Source: Thuidium tamariscinum (Eukaryota > Streptophyta > Bryopsida > Hypnales > Thuidiaceae). Taken from it: a stretch of 64,000 bases of DNA. Shown one piece after another: positions 10,857 to 22,792 of the stretch. The DNA lies in the NCBI GenBank assembly GCA_947034885.2, contig OX344750.2, positions 3,906,001 through 3,970,000 of the forward strand, written 5' to 3'. The notes under the pieces were generated by a model. The model was not told where the DNA came from and made no database searches. It saw nothing but the letters and a program-made list of their open reading frames with translations. The stretch's first letter is position 1; each line of letters begins with the position of its first letter. A program made the position numbers and the translations under genes.

Positions 10857-12421
10857 ATGCAGAAATGTCCTATCTATCAATTGGAAGGAGCATGGAAGCA
10901 CGTAGCGTCGCCTTGCAAGTTTCCACCAAACCCAGAAGAGATTTCAAAGAATCAGTGGCTCAGACACTGGACTCCGATCACCTTCAAGGACGCGGCCAAG
11001 AGGACCTATCAACGCTACCAACCCTGCCTATTGGAGACTAGCACCAAATTATACTTTGTCCTCGGCTTTGATCCGTCAACTAACCTGGAAAAACTTGGGA
11101 TTCACAACTGGATTGCCCTCCCACCCTTGAACTTCCTTCCTCCAGGCTGCGAGAGAGTCATTGCTGGGTCAGCTGGTAACTCTTGAGCACTTGTTTTCCT
11201 TTGCCATAAAACTTCCAAGCAGTGAATTCCACGTGATTCCATTCACTCCATTGTTATTTCCGAAGATCCAATATGCTTCCAAGCTATTGTCAAATGCTCT
11301 TCACGAATGGATGGTACATACATATAGAGCGTCACTTGAGTAGATATCTCTTGAGAAGTCTTTCTTCTCTGAAACCTGCGCAGGTGAATCAACATCTTAA
11401 AATTTATGAATCAAAGTTGAAGCACATATTTATGTAGGCAAGTGCATTGGCAACAGGTCTGATGGTTTTGGAAGGAGGTGAGCAACCCGGGAGAGGATCA
11501 ATAATGCTCTGGGGTCAACCAACAATTCCTAATGAGAGATTCTGGAGGAACGACAAGGCACGAAAGCAATGCGGGGGGCAGTCTCTCGTTTGCGTCACCA
11601 ATCCTCTCACTCGGGAGTTTATAGTGCTGCCAGCCATCCCCAAACGCAGGGTGAACAACAAAATCGCCAAGTTTATATATAACGACGTGCAACGCTCCAA
11701 GTACCATCTTGTGATGGCCGGCTGGGACACGCAAAGAAAGAGAGGTAAACTCAGAGACATCCTGTGCGTGATTGTGTATTCCTCCGAGAAGCAATGCTAC
11801 ATCCATGCGAACTATATAGACAATGCACGACCACTTCCTTATCACCAATGTGGCCGATCAGGAATGGCCGTCATCAACTATGGCGTTTACTTCGGAGGTG
11901 TTAGGGTTATAGAGCGGGAAGGTAATGACGAGCTTCACATACCTGCCATCTACTACTTCAATGTTAGTGATAAGAGAAGACAACGCCTCTGTTTCGACTT
12001 CGTACTAGTAAACATCGCCGATCGACAGGTGCAACCTCCCAAGGTGGTGCAAGCAGGGCCGTTTCAGGTGTACGCGGCGACGAGGTATGCACAGTTGCCT
12101 ACGATTCTCTGGCTCGTGGAGGTGGAATTGCACCCCGACGGAACGCCATCAGGAACATACAAGAAAGTGCCGTGTGGAGTCATGCCCAGTGCATTCTATC
12201 AGAAACTGTTCCCCTCAGCAGGAGAAGCGCTGGAACCCTATGAATGCAGCAGTGCGGATGGAAAGATAGCGTTCAAGGTCCTTAGTCCTCGGAACTTGCT
12301 TGTCACGTACGATGTTAGAACGTACGAGTGGAGGATTTTGGAGTTTCCGTGCCAGAATGAGCAGCGAGAATTTCATTTATGCGATGGCAGTTACGAGCCT
12401 GTCTTCACAGCAAGGCCATAA
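10857..12421 (+). CDS. F-box/kelch-like protein lacking a visible F-box (two exons)
   Basis: The exons are 10857-11175 and 11457-12421. The 281-bp GT-AG intron splits a Gly codon and restores VIAGSAGLMVLEGG, the hallmark first beta-propeller blade of plant F-box/kelch proteins. The predicted protein is about 427 residues. Visible family features are LGFDPSTN...WIALPPLNFLPPG near residue 75, CVTNPLTREFIVLP in the next blade, and YECSSADGKIAF...YDVRTYEWRILEFPC near the end. Such proteins recruit substrates to SCF ubiquitin ligases; the F-box binds Skp1 and the propeller binds the target. Here the first in-frame ATG follows an in-frame TGA at 10854 and no F-box is encoded downstream. The F-box is either on an unidentified upstream exon or lost. 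Confidence 0.75.
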
Positions 12422-14254
12422 CTCTAACTGTGTGCATCCCAGAGCTTGACAAATCCAGCTTTTACAAGCCATTGTTTCACAAAAACAGTAACGAAGTCAA
12501 GGTAGCGTCAAGGTTGCAGAATGGCTCTAAAATTCTTCTTCAAAAGAAGAAACGAATGTCACCTTTCTCCACGAACGTCACAGCTTCAACATGCTCTCCG
12601 AAAACGTTTAGCAGGTGCACGACAACAGTGAGCCCACGGCAGCAAAGCGTTGATACGAACAAACTATTTTTGAATTGCGCGAAGTCATGCCATGCTATGC
12701 AGCTTCTGGAGAAACGCCTCCGTCATCTCCGCGTGCATCTGGTTGAGCATTATCACCATCTCGGTCACCATACCACTGGAATTCTACTGAAATCCTCGCA
12801 GACTTCGCAACCAATGATGTGATAACGTCGCGTTCATTAGGCGCGCTCCTCCTTCGTCACCTTCATTGTGAGTCGGAGAAACTGCTGCAGCGAGTATTCT
12901 GGGCACGAATTGCAATCGGAGCTGACCATAGCAACAGCACCTAAAACCGACACTTTTTTTCTGGCCCCAAGATCAAATGACCCAAAAAATTTGGCGAACT
13001 CAAGAGAAATGCAATCAAGTGATTTTGTAAATTTCCAAGGTTTTGATAATATTTTATGAATTTGAAAATTTGAAAATACAGGGATCCCATATCTAAGAAA
13101 AGACTCACTAGTTGAATGCACACCTTTGAAGCACAAAATGTCTCAATTTTCATTGATTGCTTCAAAAAACCTCCTCACTTTTCATTGGTTGCTTCTCAAA
13201 AGTTATGTTGGTTTTGATTCATTGATAAAAGTATTCATTGAAGACCATTTTTTAGGTGTCAAAGAATAAAATGTGTTTGCAATTAGGTTCCTCTACCTTA
13301 CTTCATAGAGAAGATGAAACCATAACTTTCTTTCTATCGAATAATTTTAGAATGATCTTGCTATGGTTGTGCCTTCATTCCATTCCTTAAAAAATGTACC
13401 TTAATTGGTTCATTTAACCTTTAAGTTGCACTTATACAAAGAGAAAAACATAAAACTCTAGAAGTTATGATTCCAAAATCATCTCAAGTATTTGCACCAA
13501 GGCAACAAATTTTCACCCTAATCCAATATCATACATAACATGTTAGATGGGCTACATCTTCGACATTTGAGGTTACAAACAAATTTTATATGAAGAATTT
13601 CTATTTTAAATTATTCTCCACTTCTACTTGAATCTTGAGAAGAAATTTATAATTGAAGTAAATTTCTTATTGATTTTATTAATTGATTTTTTTCATTTTT
13701 CTATAAAAAGATAATTTTCTACAAACCAAATAGATAATACATAATTTAATAAAAAAATAAAAGTCATGGAATTTGTACTTAATTCAAAAAGGTAAATTGA
13801 GCTTAGAAATGATATTTGACTACAAGAAATGGAAGTGGTTGGATTTCAAGGGGTTGAAGTTCTCAACTTCATGTTTAGGGGGTGCATTCATTCATTAACC
13901 TTGAAATGTACCATTGCGGATGTTTTGTGTCCTTTAGATGGTTTAATGAGGGAATGTGGGATGGAAAATAAATAAATTTGAGAGTTTCTAAATTTTTTTG
14001 GAGATTCTTCAATGCATTTTTGAAGTTTCTTGATTGAGTGAATGGTATTGGATATTCTTTCAATATTGTCTTATTGATTTTTCAAAAAAAGAAGGTGGTT
14101 AGTCCAAAAAAACCCTTGTAGTGTATTTTGGTCACTTTTTGCTCTATGCTCTCAATATGAATTTTAGCCATAAAAACGATACTTTTAGAGCTCAACAAAA
14201 GAAATGGAGTTTATCAAGTTTTGGTTTCTATAGGAGGAGGCTCTTGAATGGAGT
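12422..14254. other. Intergenic DNA
   Basis: The first ~450 bases keep gene-like composition and probably include the 3' untranslated region of the F-box/kelch-like gene. From 13000 the sequence is AT-rich with no gene I can support. Confidence 0.5.
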
Positions 14255-14370
14255 GGGTTCTAAAATGGTGCCCTATTTTAAATGTACAGTACTTGTACAT
14301 GTTGCATTTTCATAGCCTTCAGCAGTATTCTGACAATGTACATTTCAGCTAAGGCACCATTTTAGAGCCC
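14255..14370. repeat. Short inverted-repeat element
   Basis: The outer ends GGGTTCTAAAATGGTGCC and the reverse complement of GGGCTCTAAAATGGTGCC, plus a shared AAATGTACA, give arms of about 37 bp in a 116-bp element. It is probably a small MITE; no clear target duplication. Confidence 0.7.
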
Positions 14371-14782
14371 TATACTCTTTCAACTTCAGAATTTGACAAC
14401 TAATTCTAGAGAGCTCCAAAAAATATGAAACAACTTGGGTTAGATGCCTATTCAAGCTGTCTTTCAAGGAAAATTCTCTGAAAAATATTTCAAGATGTTT
14501 GACCTGCCCAAAATTCTGTTCCAGCCCTTAGATGGTCGGTTTATGGACCTCCTCCCATACTGCATTTGAAAAATTTGAAAAATTTGAAAAATCCAACATT
14601 TTCAGAGTGAGGCCTGAAATCGTGGTCATGGGCCTGTCCTTTCAGAATCAAGGACTTCAATGGACATTGTGGATTCATTCACGGTCACAGGATCGTCACC
14701 CCGGAGACACCACCTTCTGATCGGTATCCGAATTGCTCCCACGTTTGTATGAGCGAGGGCGAGACGAGTCTTGGTGGTGGCT

Positions 14783-17700
14783 ATGGAGAATTTGCGACGG
14801 GGAGATTGCGGTTCTTCCTTTATCAATACCGTGTTGGCGCAGCATCCTGGTTTGTTTCGCAACTTGCTGGCCAACGCCTCTCGCTTCCGTTTCCAAGTAT
14901 TGCTCTCTGTCCCCGTTACTGCTCCCGATGGTAGTCTGCGCCTCGTCCGCCATGGCTACCGCGTTGACGACGAGTATTTCTACCCTGCCAGGTGAATCTT
15001 GTTAAGTGACTGCCTCAATTCGGATTATTTCAATTTACTCAGACCGAGAAGCTTGCATCAGTAGTAACTCGTGAATTTGCTGATATGTGTCAGTGTAATC
15101 CTGTGGTTGCAGCTATCCAGATATATTTATTATTTCATTCATTCTTGCTAATCGAGAAGCTTGCATTAGAATTAACTCGTGATTTTGCTGAGTACGTGTA
15201 TCAGTGCAATCAGAATGTGTACTGCGGTTTCAGCGATACAGAAGTTTGCATCCATATTAAGTGGTGAATTTTCTAGATATGTTTCTCAGTGCAATCAGAA
15301 TGTATGCTATGGTTGCAGCTACACGGAATATTTATTTTATTCATTCATGCTTTCAGATCGAGAAGCTTGCATTTGAATTAATTCGTGATTGTACTGAGTA
15401 CGTGTTTCAGTGCAATCAAAATGTGTGCTGCGGTTGCAGCTATACAGAAGTTGGAGCGCCTTCAATCTTTACTTGGTTCTCATCTGTTCATTACCTTCTT
15501 CTTTTTTGTTCGTATGGTGGAGTTTTATGTTGAATTGCTCCTTGGTGCTTTTAACAATGAAATGATCTCACAGTATTACTTGTGCTTGCAATTTCCTGTT
15601 GAGTTGTTAATGTACGTGGATTCATTTCCGTAGGGGGATCGGTGATCTCAATGAGGTTTGACTTTATAGTTTAGGTTAGAGAAGAGTAGTCAAACGCATG
15701 CTTTGGCTAGACTGTGAATCATAGACCGTTTCTTGATCTTCTTTTTTTCCGCTTGAAGGGATTGGGAGTGTCAAACCTATTGCTTCTCTTAAAGTATGTG
15801 AGGTTTTTGACATCGATGTCGCTGTGCAGGAATAAGTGTTAATTGCATTAGTCCTGTAGCCTTACATTCGCTGTTCGAGGGAAGTGAGGATGATCGCAGT
15901 GATCCATCAAACATCAATCAGAAACAAATAACTGTTGCACATGAAATCCGCAAGATTTTTCTGGTACTTCGGAACTGTCACAATTACCTCTGTTCTTGAA
16001 ATTAAATCATGGCGAAAGATTAAAATTTTTTTTTGTCCTGCCACAACGTGTTTGATGGCATGTGGTTCACTGCGGCAGGTTTCAGATAATCAGGCTTTCA
16101 ATCGACTTTTCTCTTTCGTTGGACACCGTACAATCAACCAGGCCATGTGAGTTTTCTCTATTGCATATGAGGCTTGAATGTGCACTGAGAAAATTTGCGT
16201 GAGGTATGGATCGAGTGTTTGCAACAGTTGTATATATAGTTTGACCTGTTGTGACTTATTGGAGAAGCCAAATTCAACTGTACTCCTTTTGCCTTTATTC
16301 AATGGATTTTAGATCAAGTTGCCATCGGCCGTGTCCATTGCCACGTTGAGTTTACTTTTTCTAAGTATGCTACGATTTTGTCTTTTGGATTCTGCTGTCT
16401 TGTGTATTAGAACCTGCTTTCTTGTCCTCAGGTATCTGCAATCACAGATAGTAATCAACTGACGTGACATGTACAGATTTTTTCTCATTCTCTTATGGAT
16501 AATCCACCTTGATGTTGTTGATGGAAGGTGGGACTTGGGCCTGCAGAGTACAAGACTACATCACCGCCTTTCTGTGACTAAAACTGTTGCTGAAAATCTT
16601 TATAGCGAGCCTATCGATATAAATGTAGAAGGCACTGCCGTTACTTTGCCACCGAAACACAGTGGTCTCATTGTTCAAGATAATAGTGGTCTTCCGGGAA
16701 TCAAAGTGGGAACTGCTTATATAGCGGATGACGACCATTTGGTAAATCTTGAAACTTGTAAATGTGTCGTCCGCTTTTTCACGCAGTAAGTCTCTTACAG
16801 GACATTGATATCTATGATTGTTCACTTTTACAGGTTCCTCGTCCAATGGATTTCTCAAAGAAAAATTATATGAGTATGGTGGATCAACAGGATCTCTTGA
16901 TAAAGCTTGTCCGACCAGACATCGAGGTAAGCCGCGGGGCCTTTCATTTGTGTGTACGTTAACCGACTTCACCAAGTCTGTTAGCTATTGCATCGTGAAA
17001 ACCATCTAGAATTTTGTGTTCTAATTTAACTCTCTTTTATCGTTTTTCCTCCTCCATTTGTACGACATTGTCTCGCACGAGAATGAGAATTATTTGTCTT
17101 AGCTTTTATGTTACCTTTCGTGAAATGGGAAGCTCACGGAGACGGGATGGTTGTCAAGGTTGGTACGCCAGGCTTAAAAATGGATACCTCCAAGCGTATG
17201 CTGCTTATGGAGGCAATGGCTCAGTATCCATCTCAGAGTGCAAATCCTAAATATGATGGCTCAGATTATCCTGACGACTTTTGCAAGGTATATCCAAATT
17301 TTAATCACATGAATTTGCGATTTCTTGTGGCTTTACGCTTGGGTCCCGACTGCACGCGACGGATGACTGATAACACACTGATCATCAGTTCTGGTGAATT
17401 TTAGTTCTTTCTTCCAGGTCTTTCAAGAATAAGACCCAAGGGAGCCTTGCGTATTTATAACAAAATTGGGAGAGCTTACGGCTTTACAATTGACAACTCG
17501 TATGTCTCTTTTCGTACTTGTAATTCTTTCTCACCTGTTTGTGTTTGGATGCTTGACATCATTTTAGCTGAGATTTGTTCTCCTTTGCAGAAAGCACGCT
17601 GCTGCCCCTTTCAAGGAGGGAAGTGAAGATTACTCTTACTCAGACGCAACCTCCTCATTTTCTTTTCTCAACTGTTTCTGAAGTTTGATAAATGTGGGAC

Positions 17701-18438
17701 ATATGCACATTTGATTTGCTGAGTTCATTCTATTGCAGGTACGTGTTTGATGTCGAAACAGGTCGAAGCTTCTTCCTGACTGCCGTCATTTACACAAATG
17801 CTAACGGAGTTTTAAACGATGACCGCTACGAGTACGAATTTGCGGACCGCACTTTGGCTGATTTGGCAGAGGTTTTAGGAAGAGCGTTGTGGCAAATACC
17901 TGATGGTTGTGCCAATTCATCTGGTCCATTCGACTGCACACCATCGTCTCTTTGGACGATTTGTATCAAACCTTTAACGATCCCCACATTTATTGAAAGT
18001 AGCCTTGACACAGAAGAAGTCGAGGAATCAAAATTACTTGCGAAGGACAATCTCAATGCCGTCGAACAACACTCAACCGAGCCCATGCTCACATCAAGTG
18101 CAGAGAATCTTTCCCTATACCCATCTCATGTTCAGAAGGTTTCTCACCAAGAGTCCTCAAATTTTGTTGGACCTGAAAGAGAATCCTCCAGTGGCGGCAT
18201 AATGATGCAGAGTAGTTCAATTTGTTCTTCAACATTGCAGCAAAACTTGGTCAAGTCGGCCCAAATTGATACCACCGGTTTGCCTACGACAGGAGGCCAA
18301 CATTGCAACCCTTTGGGTCATGCTCTCCCGATGCCGTTAGCACAGGTTTCAAATGTCGGAGATGTTTCGACTCCACCATTTGCCATGATATCTGAGAACA
18401 GCGTAAAGCCTTGCTACAAGTATTTTGTGGACGAATAG
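14783..18438 (+). CDS. Class A beta-lactamase-fold serine hydrolase-like protein (nine exons)
   Basis: The exons are 14783-14991, 15411-15475, 15830-15963, 16079-16146, 16528-16741, 16834-16926, 17159-17287, 17405-17499 and 17739-18438. All phases fit, giving 1707 nt and 568 residues. The active-site motifs of the family are visible: S-A-I-K at residue 70 (the Ser codon AG|T is split by intron 1), S-D-N at 138-140, and K-I-G at 324-326 in place of K-T-G. EYFYPAS precedes the serine, and DDRYEYE and LADLAEVLGRALW close the domain near residue 387. A Ser-rich, low-complexity tail of ~180 residues follows. Similar domains are known mainly from bacterial serine hydrolases; the substrate is unknown. 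There is no signal peptide at the chosen ATG (the first in frame). The exon 2 donor (GTTCTC) is the weakest junction. Confidence 0.8.
15043..15460 (+). repeat. Four tandem copies of the catalytic-serine exon start
   Basis: Units begin near 15043, 15153, 15244 and 15359. Each has CGAGAAGCTTGCAT, then a ...TCAG acceptor followed by TGCAATCA-AATGTGT, and three end in a TATTTATT/CATTCATTCTTGC spacer or its remnant. Only the last unit is the real exon 2 (S-A-I-K once spliced). Units 2 and 3 would read S-A-I-R, and unit 1 has lost about ten bases and is out of frame. The array therefore sits in intron 1 as decayed exon copies with acceptor-like sites still present. Confidence 0.85.
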
Positions 18439-19206
18439 GAAGAATCTATAGAATTACTTTGAGACCATTTTCATGGATGCCATATGTAGCACATGCGAGG
18501 ATTCCAAGAAAAAAGGAAGAGTACTTTTATGCTTGTCGAGGTCTAAAAACCTTAGCTTTTCTGGACGATATTATCCGCACAGAATCATCGGCCATGATCA
18601 TGTTGTTGAGGACTTTCAATGACCGAGGTAAATTGGAACGAAGGCAGACCTGCTCGTGAAGACGGACAATGTAGCTGTCAGACTCAAAAACGTGGAATCC
18701 GTTGCAGATTACCTGTTGTGGCACTGGTGTCTCAAATTTTGCTGGACATAAGATCCGAAGGGGTTCAAAGTCTTATTATCTGAAGTCAACACCACTTGAG
18801 AGAGTGTCGAAAAGTCGTATCATTTGAGCCTGTGAGTATGAAGTGGTAAGTTCCCTGAAATACATGCTGTCCGACAAAGTTGAGTGCCGTGCACGGTAGC
18901 CAGAAGGACCACGTGCTGTGATATTCCTATGGGGGGACCCAGTTCTTCAGTGGACACAGAATCTCCGACGTGTCCGTCTCTGAGTGCTGTAATGAAAAGG
19001 GATCTTGAAAGCATTGATGTTTTAAAATCTTATATCATTTGCCGACACTTTTGCAGTCGACTTGGGCTCTAAGTTTGAGTCGCCTACAAAAGCGATTGTG
19101 CAACGGTTTGTAGCATTCCAGCTTTCAGTCCTATTGCGAGCACAGTTGCACAGTTTTCAGGTACCATTTTCCAGTTTTGAGGTCAGGACTCTCTAATTCA
19201 GTAGTT

Positions 19207-19464
19207 ATGGTTCATAGTGTTGATGCGAGCTCTGGTAACATGCTTGAAGTGAGAGAGCAGCGGGTCAGGAATGCACAGAGTTCTGGAAGACACCGCGTGA
19301 GCACTTGGTGGAAGGCCATTATGCAGCGCCGTGCGCACAGTACAACTAGCGTGGAGCATCAGCCTGATCCTCCCGCTCCTGTGTACGTTACAGCGGCGGA
19401 CGTTATGAAAACTCCTCGTGAATCAGCGCCGGTGAGCGACGCAAAATTCTATTGGAGAATGTGA
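19207..19464 (+). CDS. Small unrecognised ORF downstream of the beta-lactamase-like gene
   Basis: An 85-codon ATG frame with a Trp-Trp-Lys and basic centre (STWWKAIMQRRAH) and a Pro-rich end. It shows no signal peptide or known motif. It may be part of the 3' untranslated region or an alternative last exon of the preceding gene. Confidence 0.25.
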   Translation: MVHSVDASSGNMLEVREQRVRNAQSSGRHRVSTWWKAIMQRRAHSTTSVEHQPDPPAPVYVTAADVMKTPRESAPVSDAKFYWRM

Positions 19465-19588
19465 TTTTATAGTTGAATTAGTGCACTTCTTTCTGAGAGG
19501 ATGGTGATTGCTGTGAACCTGAATTTGTTCTCCTTCAACGCTGCGTGAGCTTTTCTTCGAGGAGGATACTTTTCATCTCCGTGCATGT

Positions 19589-19619
19589 CGTGTGTGTGTG
19601 TGTGTGTGTGGGGGGGGGG
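19589..19619. repeat. (GT)n followed by a G run
   Basis: About ten GT units run directly into a ten-base G tract. This is a simple-sequence repeat with no gene attached. Confidence 0.9.
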
Positions 19620-22600
19620 ATTACACCCCACTTCCGGTCACGAATTCCGCTACACAGCACAGGTACTTTGTCGCAACAACCTGGCTACCACCTCTAAATT
19701 TGCTTCCTCTGAACATGAATGTTTAGACAGCTGTTTATGTGGAAGTCACAGGCGAATTAGGCCATAGCCGAATGAATGGTTCCCGTCGTAGGAATCCCAC
19801 TGGCAGCTGTTGACTCCAATTACCAGTGTGCCGAATAGAACGATTTGAAGCCAACCGTTGGTATTGTACCTCATCTGTGGGTGATGCATAACCCAGTCAC
19901 TTCCAATTACTTTTATGAATGAGCTACAATAAAGTGATACTTTGCATTTGCACTAGAAGCTATCGTTTCCCTTTGTGGAATCTGGATATATCTTTGAGCC
20001 CGGAATGTAACTTGAACCTCCCTACTTGATTCAATTGTGATCTTGATCCTTCTCAGAGACGAGCATTCTCCTCTACCGTATCCAATACTGAAATTCTTGT
20101 GCATTTGAAATGAGCCTTTTGAAGTACACCATTGTCAATACCACGAAAGACACCGATAAAGCACTGTATTCTTGATGGAACCATTCAACCTTGGGCAATG
20201 AGGGGTGATGTTCTGTTCCCATTCATCGATGTAGCATTGGCAGTGAAAGTGAAAAATTTGAGTGCACTGACATCACTCACAAAGCAAGCTTATACATAAA
20301 GCCTCTTGTAGCATAATTTGGTATGGAGGAATTATTAACATATCTTTATTATAGCAACTCCTTTTGCACCCCCCTATTCAACCCCTAAATGTTCAACCAT
20401 ATGTGTAGTAGATAGTGATTGTTTTAAAAGCACACTTCATTTAATTAATGTTCTTGGAAGTAGCTTTAATCAAGGAATTTTGTCACTTGCAGAAAGTTAA
20501 GCTCAACCATATGAGAAACTAGACCAGTTGTAGGTCTTTGAGCACATTTTTCTATTCTATATGGTCATTGTTTGTATTAGAACATTAAATATTAGACCAA
20601 GTAAAAGAAGGGAAAGCTCTAAATGAATCAAGTATATGAAAACAAGTACTCAGCTAGAATCAGCAATGTAGAGGTTTTATAGATCTTTTGAAGAAATTGT
20701 AATTTTTTTAAGTGATCTTGGTATCTTTAGTTTGAGCACAATCATAATCAAAGGTTAATTCTATAAATTCTAATGAGCGATTACTTGCAATTACGAACCA
20801 GGAACAAAGCAGAAATCAGAAGAGTCGTGAACAAGCTGAAATTGAACTTCACGGTAGCATTGTGGCTAGCGACGGATTATTGCAGGTCTTGCAGGTCTTT
20901 TAGGGTTAGGGTTTTAGGGTATTAGGATTTGGATCAAGACTTTTGAAAATTTGGAACTGCAAGAGCCTCTTGGCAAGAAGTTCACTGATAAGGTAAGAGG
21001 CTCATAAACCACTCATTTAAGAGCTGGTCTGCCTTTTCCATGTATTTCCTGAGATGAGAATATTTTTAGCGTATTTTTCAGTCAAGGAGAAATAGATGTG
21101 GATCTAACACAAGTCATTTCATATTTTTTGAAGCATTATTGAATTTGTTATGAATTTTCAAACACAGTTTGGCATAGGGCCCTATTTGTGTATTTCAGTA
21201 TACCTTGCAAACCCATACATGTGCAGTTTGAAAAAAATCTGGCTTGGTTCAAAAACTAGCATTGCAACATGTAAAAAGTAATAGAATTTGTTTCTAAATG
21301 CGTCCCTTTCTTAACCTGAAATGAATACTTGAATAAATCATTATTTCAGATTTTTTAACACTTGAAAGAAGGTAGTTTAACAACCAATTCTTATTTTGAA
21401 TATAATCAGTGGACACGTATCCACTTAGTTAAGAATGAACCCATTGGGACTTTGAAACCATCCATCCAATTAGTTAAAACCAAATCTTAACATGCTTCAA
21501 TGTAATCCACAATTCATTTTCTTACAACGAACTATCCATTTCAGAGCCTCCTAGTGCCCAAGTGCAAAAGCCTGAGCGGTTTATGAGCCCTCTCCTATAC
21601 TATCCCCGTCCCGTACATGAATGGTCTGGGAGCCAAATGTTCTCTTTGAAGCCTTTCTTTCTACCCACATTGATTCTAAACTGCCGAATCGAGAAGAGCC
21701 TTCAATTTCGAGGCTCACAGGGCAATCGACAGGAGCATCAAAATAATTAAACGAGGCTGGAAAGTTTGGTGAGTACCAAATATTCCCCCAATTATTCTCT
21801 TAATTATCATGTCTTTCAATTCCGAGTAAGCCCAAGCCCACCTCCGAATTCGTGGGCGTTCGATTGGATGTGACCGAAGCAAGCTCACTTTGACACAAAT
21901 TGAATGACAATTGTTCACTCGCAGCTGTCATGGCGGTGTTGCAGATGAATCACTTCCATGGTCAGTTCCATTGAATTCGCAGCTTCCAGTTAAAATGGTA
22001 GCACAACTGTTCAATACTTTAAACCATACCCGTCCCAATCATTCGTCTGAAGAAAAACCTCTTGTGCAAACTATGTATGGCAAGCGGACACTTGTCAATC
22101 TTTATTGAACTTGCCTTTGAATCTGTGAGGCTGAAAAACAGCCATCATCGTTGCCACTTGCGAAGCTTGCATTACACAGGGAGCTCCTATTGTATACATA
22201 GCTATAATTAGGCTTGTAGCGAATCAATTCACTCCTTCGCGAGATGATTCACGTATTCCACTGCCGCTGATGCTTGTTTCGAGCTCAGTCTGTCTGGATT
22301 CTGGAGAGGCCGGCGGGAGTGTGCTGACCTATTTTCATAAATAATCCGTCTCCAAGATTCGTCGGGGAGGGATGTCATACCATCTAGTGAAGTGTCCCAG
22401 AAAGCCTACTAACAGCAGAAAATCTCATGCACGGATACAGAATTCAAGGTTCATGATGCATCAGACAACTGCGGTCGATCCTGGTTGTGCATGCACTGAC
22501 ATATCCAGCACTCGGCAACACATAAATCTCCATAGTCGAATTCTGTGCCAGTGCATGCATTATATTTCAAATCGCAGAGACAGAGATCAATTCAAATCAC

Positions 22601-22631
22601 ATGAAGATTGAGCAAGAAGCTCAATCACTCG
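19620..22631. other. Intergenic DNA with a short telomere-like patch
   Basis: I find no supported gene. At about 20898-20920 there is TTTAGGGTTAGGGTTTTAGGG, one to three imperfect units of the plant telomere repeat. This looks like a telo-box-type interstitial motif rather than a telomere. From about 22160 the sequence becomes similar to 33804 onward, the start of the segmental duplication. Confidence 0.5.
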
Positions 22632-22637
22632 TTTATT
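22632..22637 (-). terminator. Poly(A) signal of SPH-like gene A
   Basis: An AATAAA on the minus strand lies about 160 bases past the stop codon. The same signal occurs at the equivalent place in paralog B, in the shared context TGAATAAA. Confidence 0.55.
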
Positions 22638-22792
22638 CAAATCATGGGCTTACAAGCCTCCGACATCCGCTTAAATGGCTGCAGAACCGACCGTATATAT
22701 CCATCCACGAGAGACGATTGAAGCCTAGTTCCTATTCAAAACTCATCGATCTTCCTCCAGTGCCGTGGCACAGACAGGTACTGCGAGCCCAA

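Noticed and set aside
12379-12822. 147-codon frame overlapping the end of the F-box/kelch-like gene
   Set aside because: It starts inside the real coding region in another frame and shows no family; most likely 3' untranslated sequence.
14733-15005. Alternative frames in the first exon of the beta-lactamase-like gene
   Set aside because: Only the frame ending EYFYPA-S joins in phase to exon 2 and matches the family.
15043-15410. CRISPR-like array because of regularly spaced repeats
   Set aside because: The units are decayed exon copies in a plant intron with splice signals, not short identical repeats with unique spacers.
20898-20920. Interstitial telomere array
   Set aside because: Only a few imperfect TTTAGGG-type units are present; this is too short for a telomere relic and fits a common telo-box motif.
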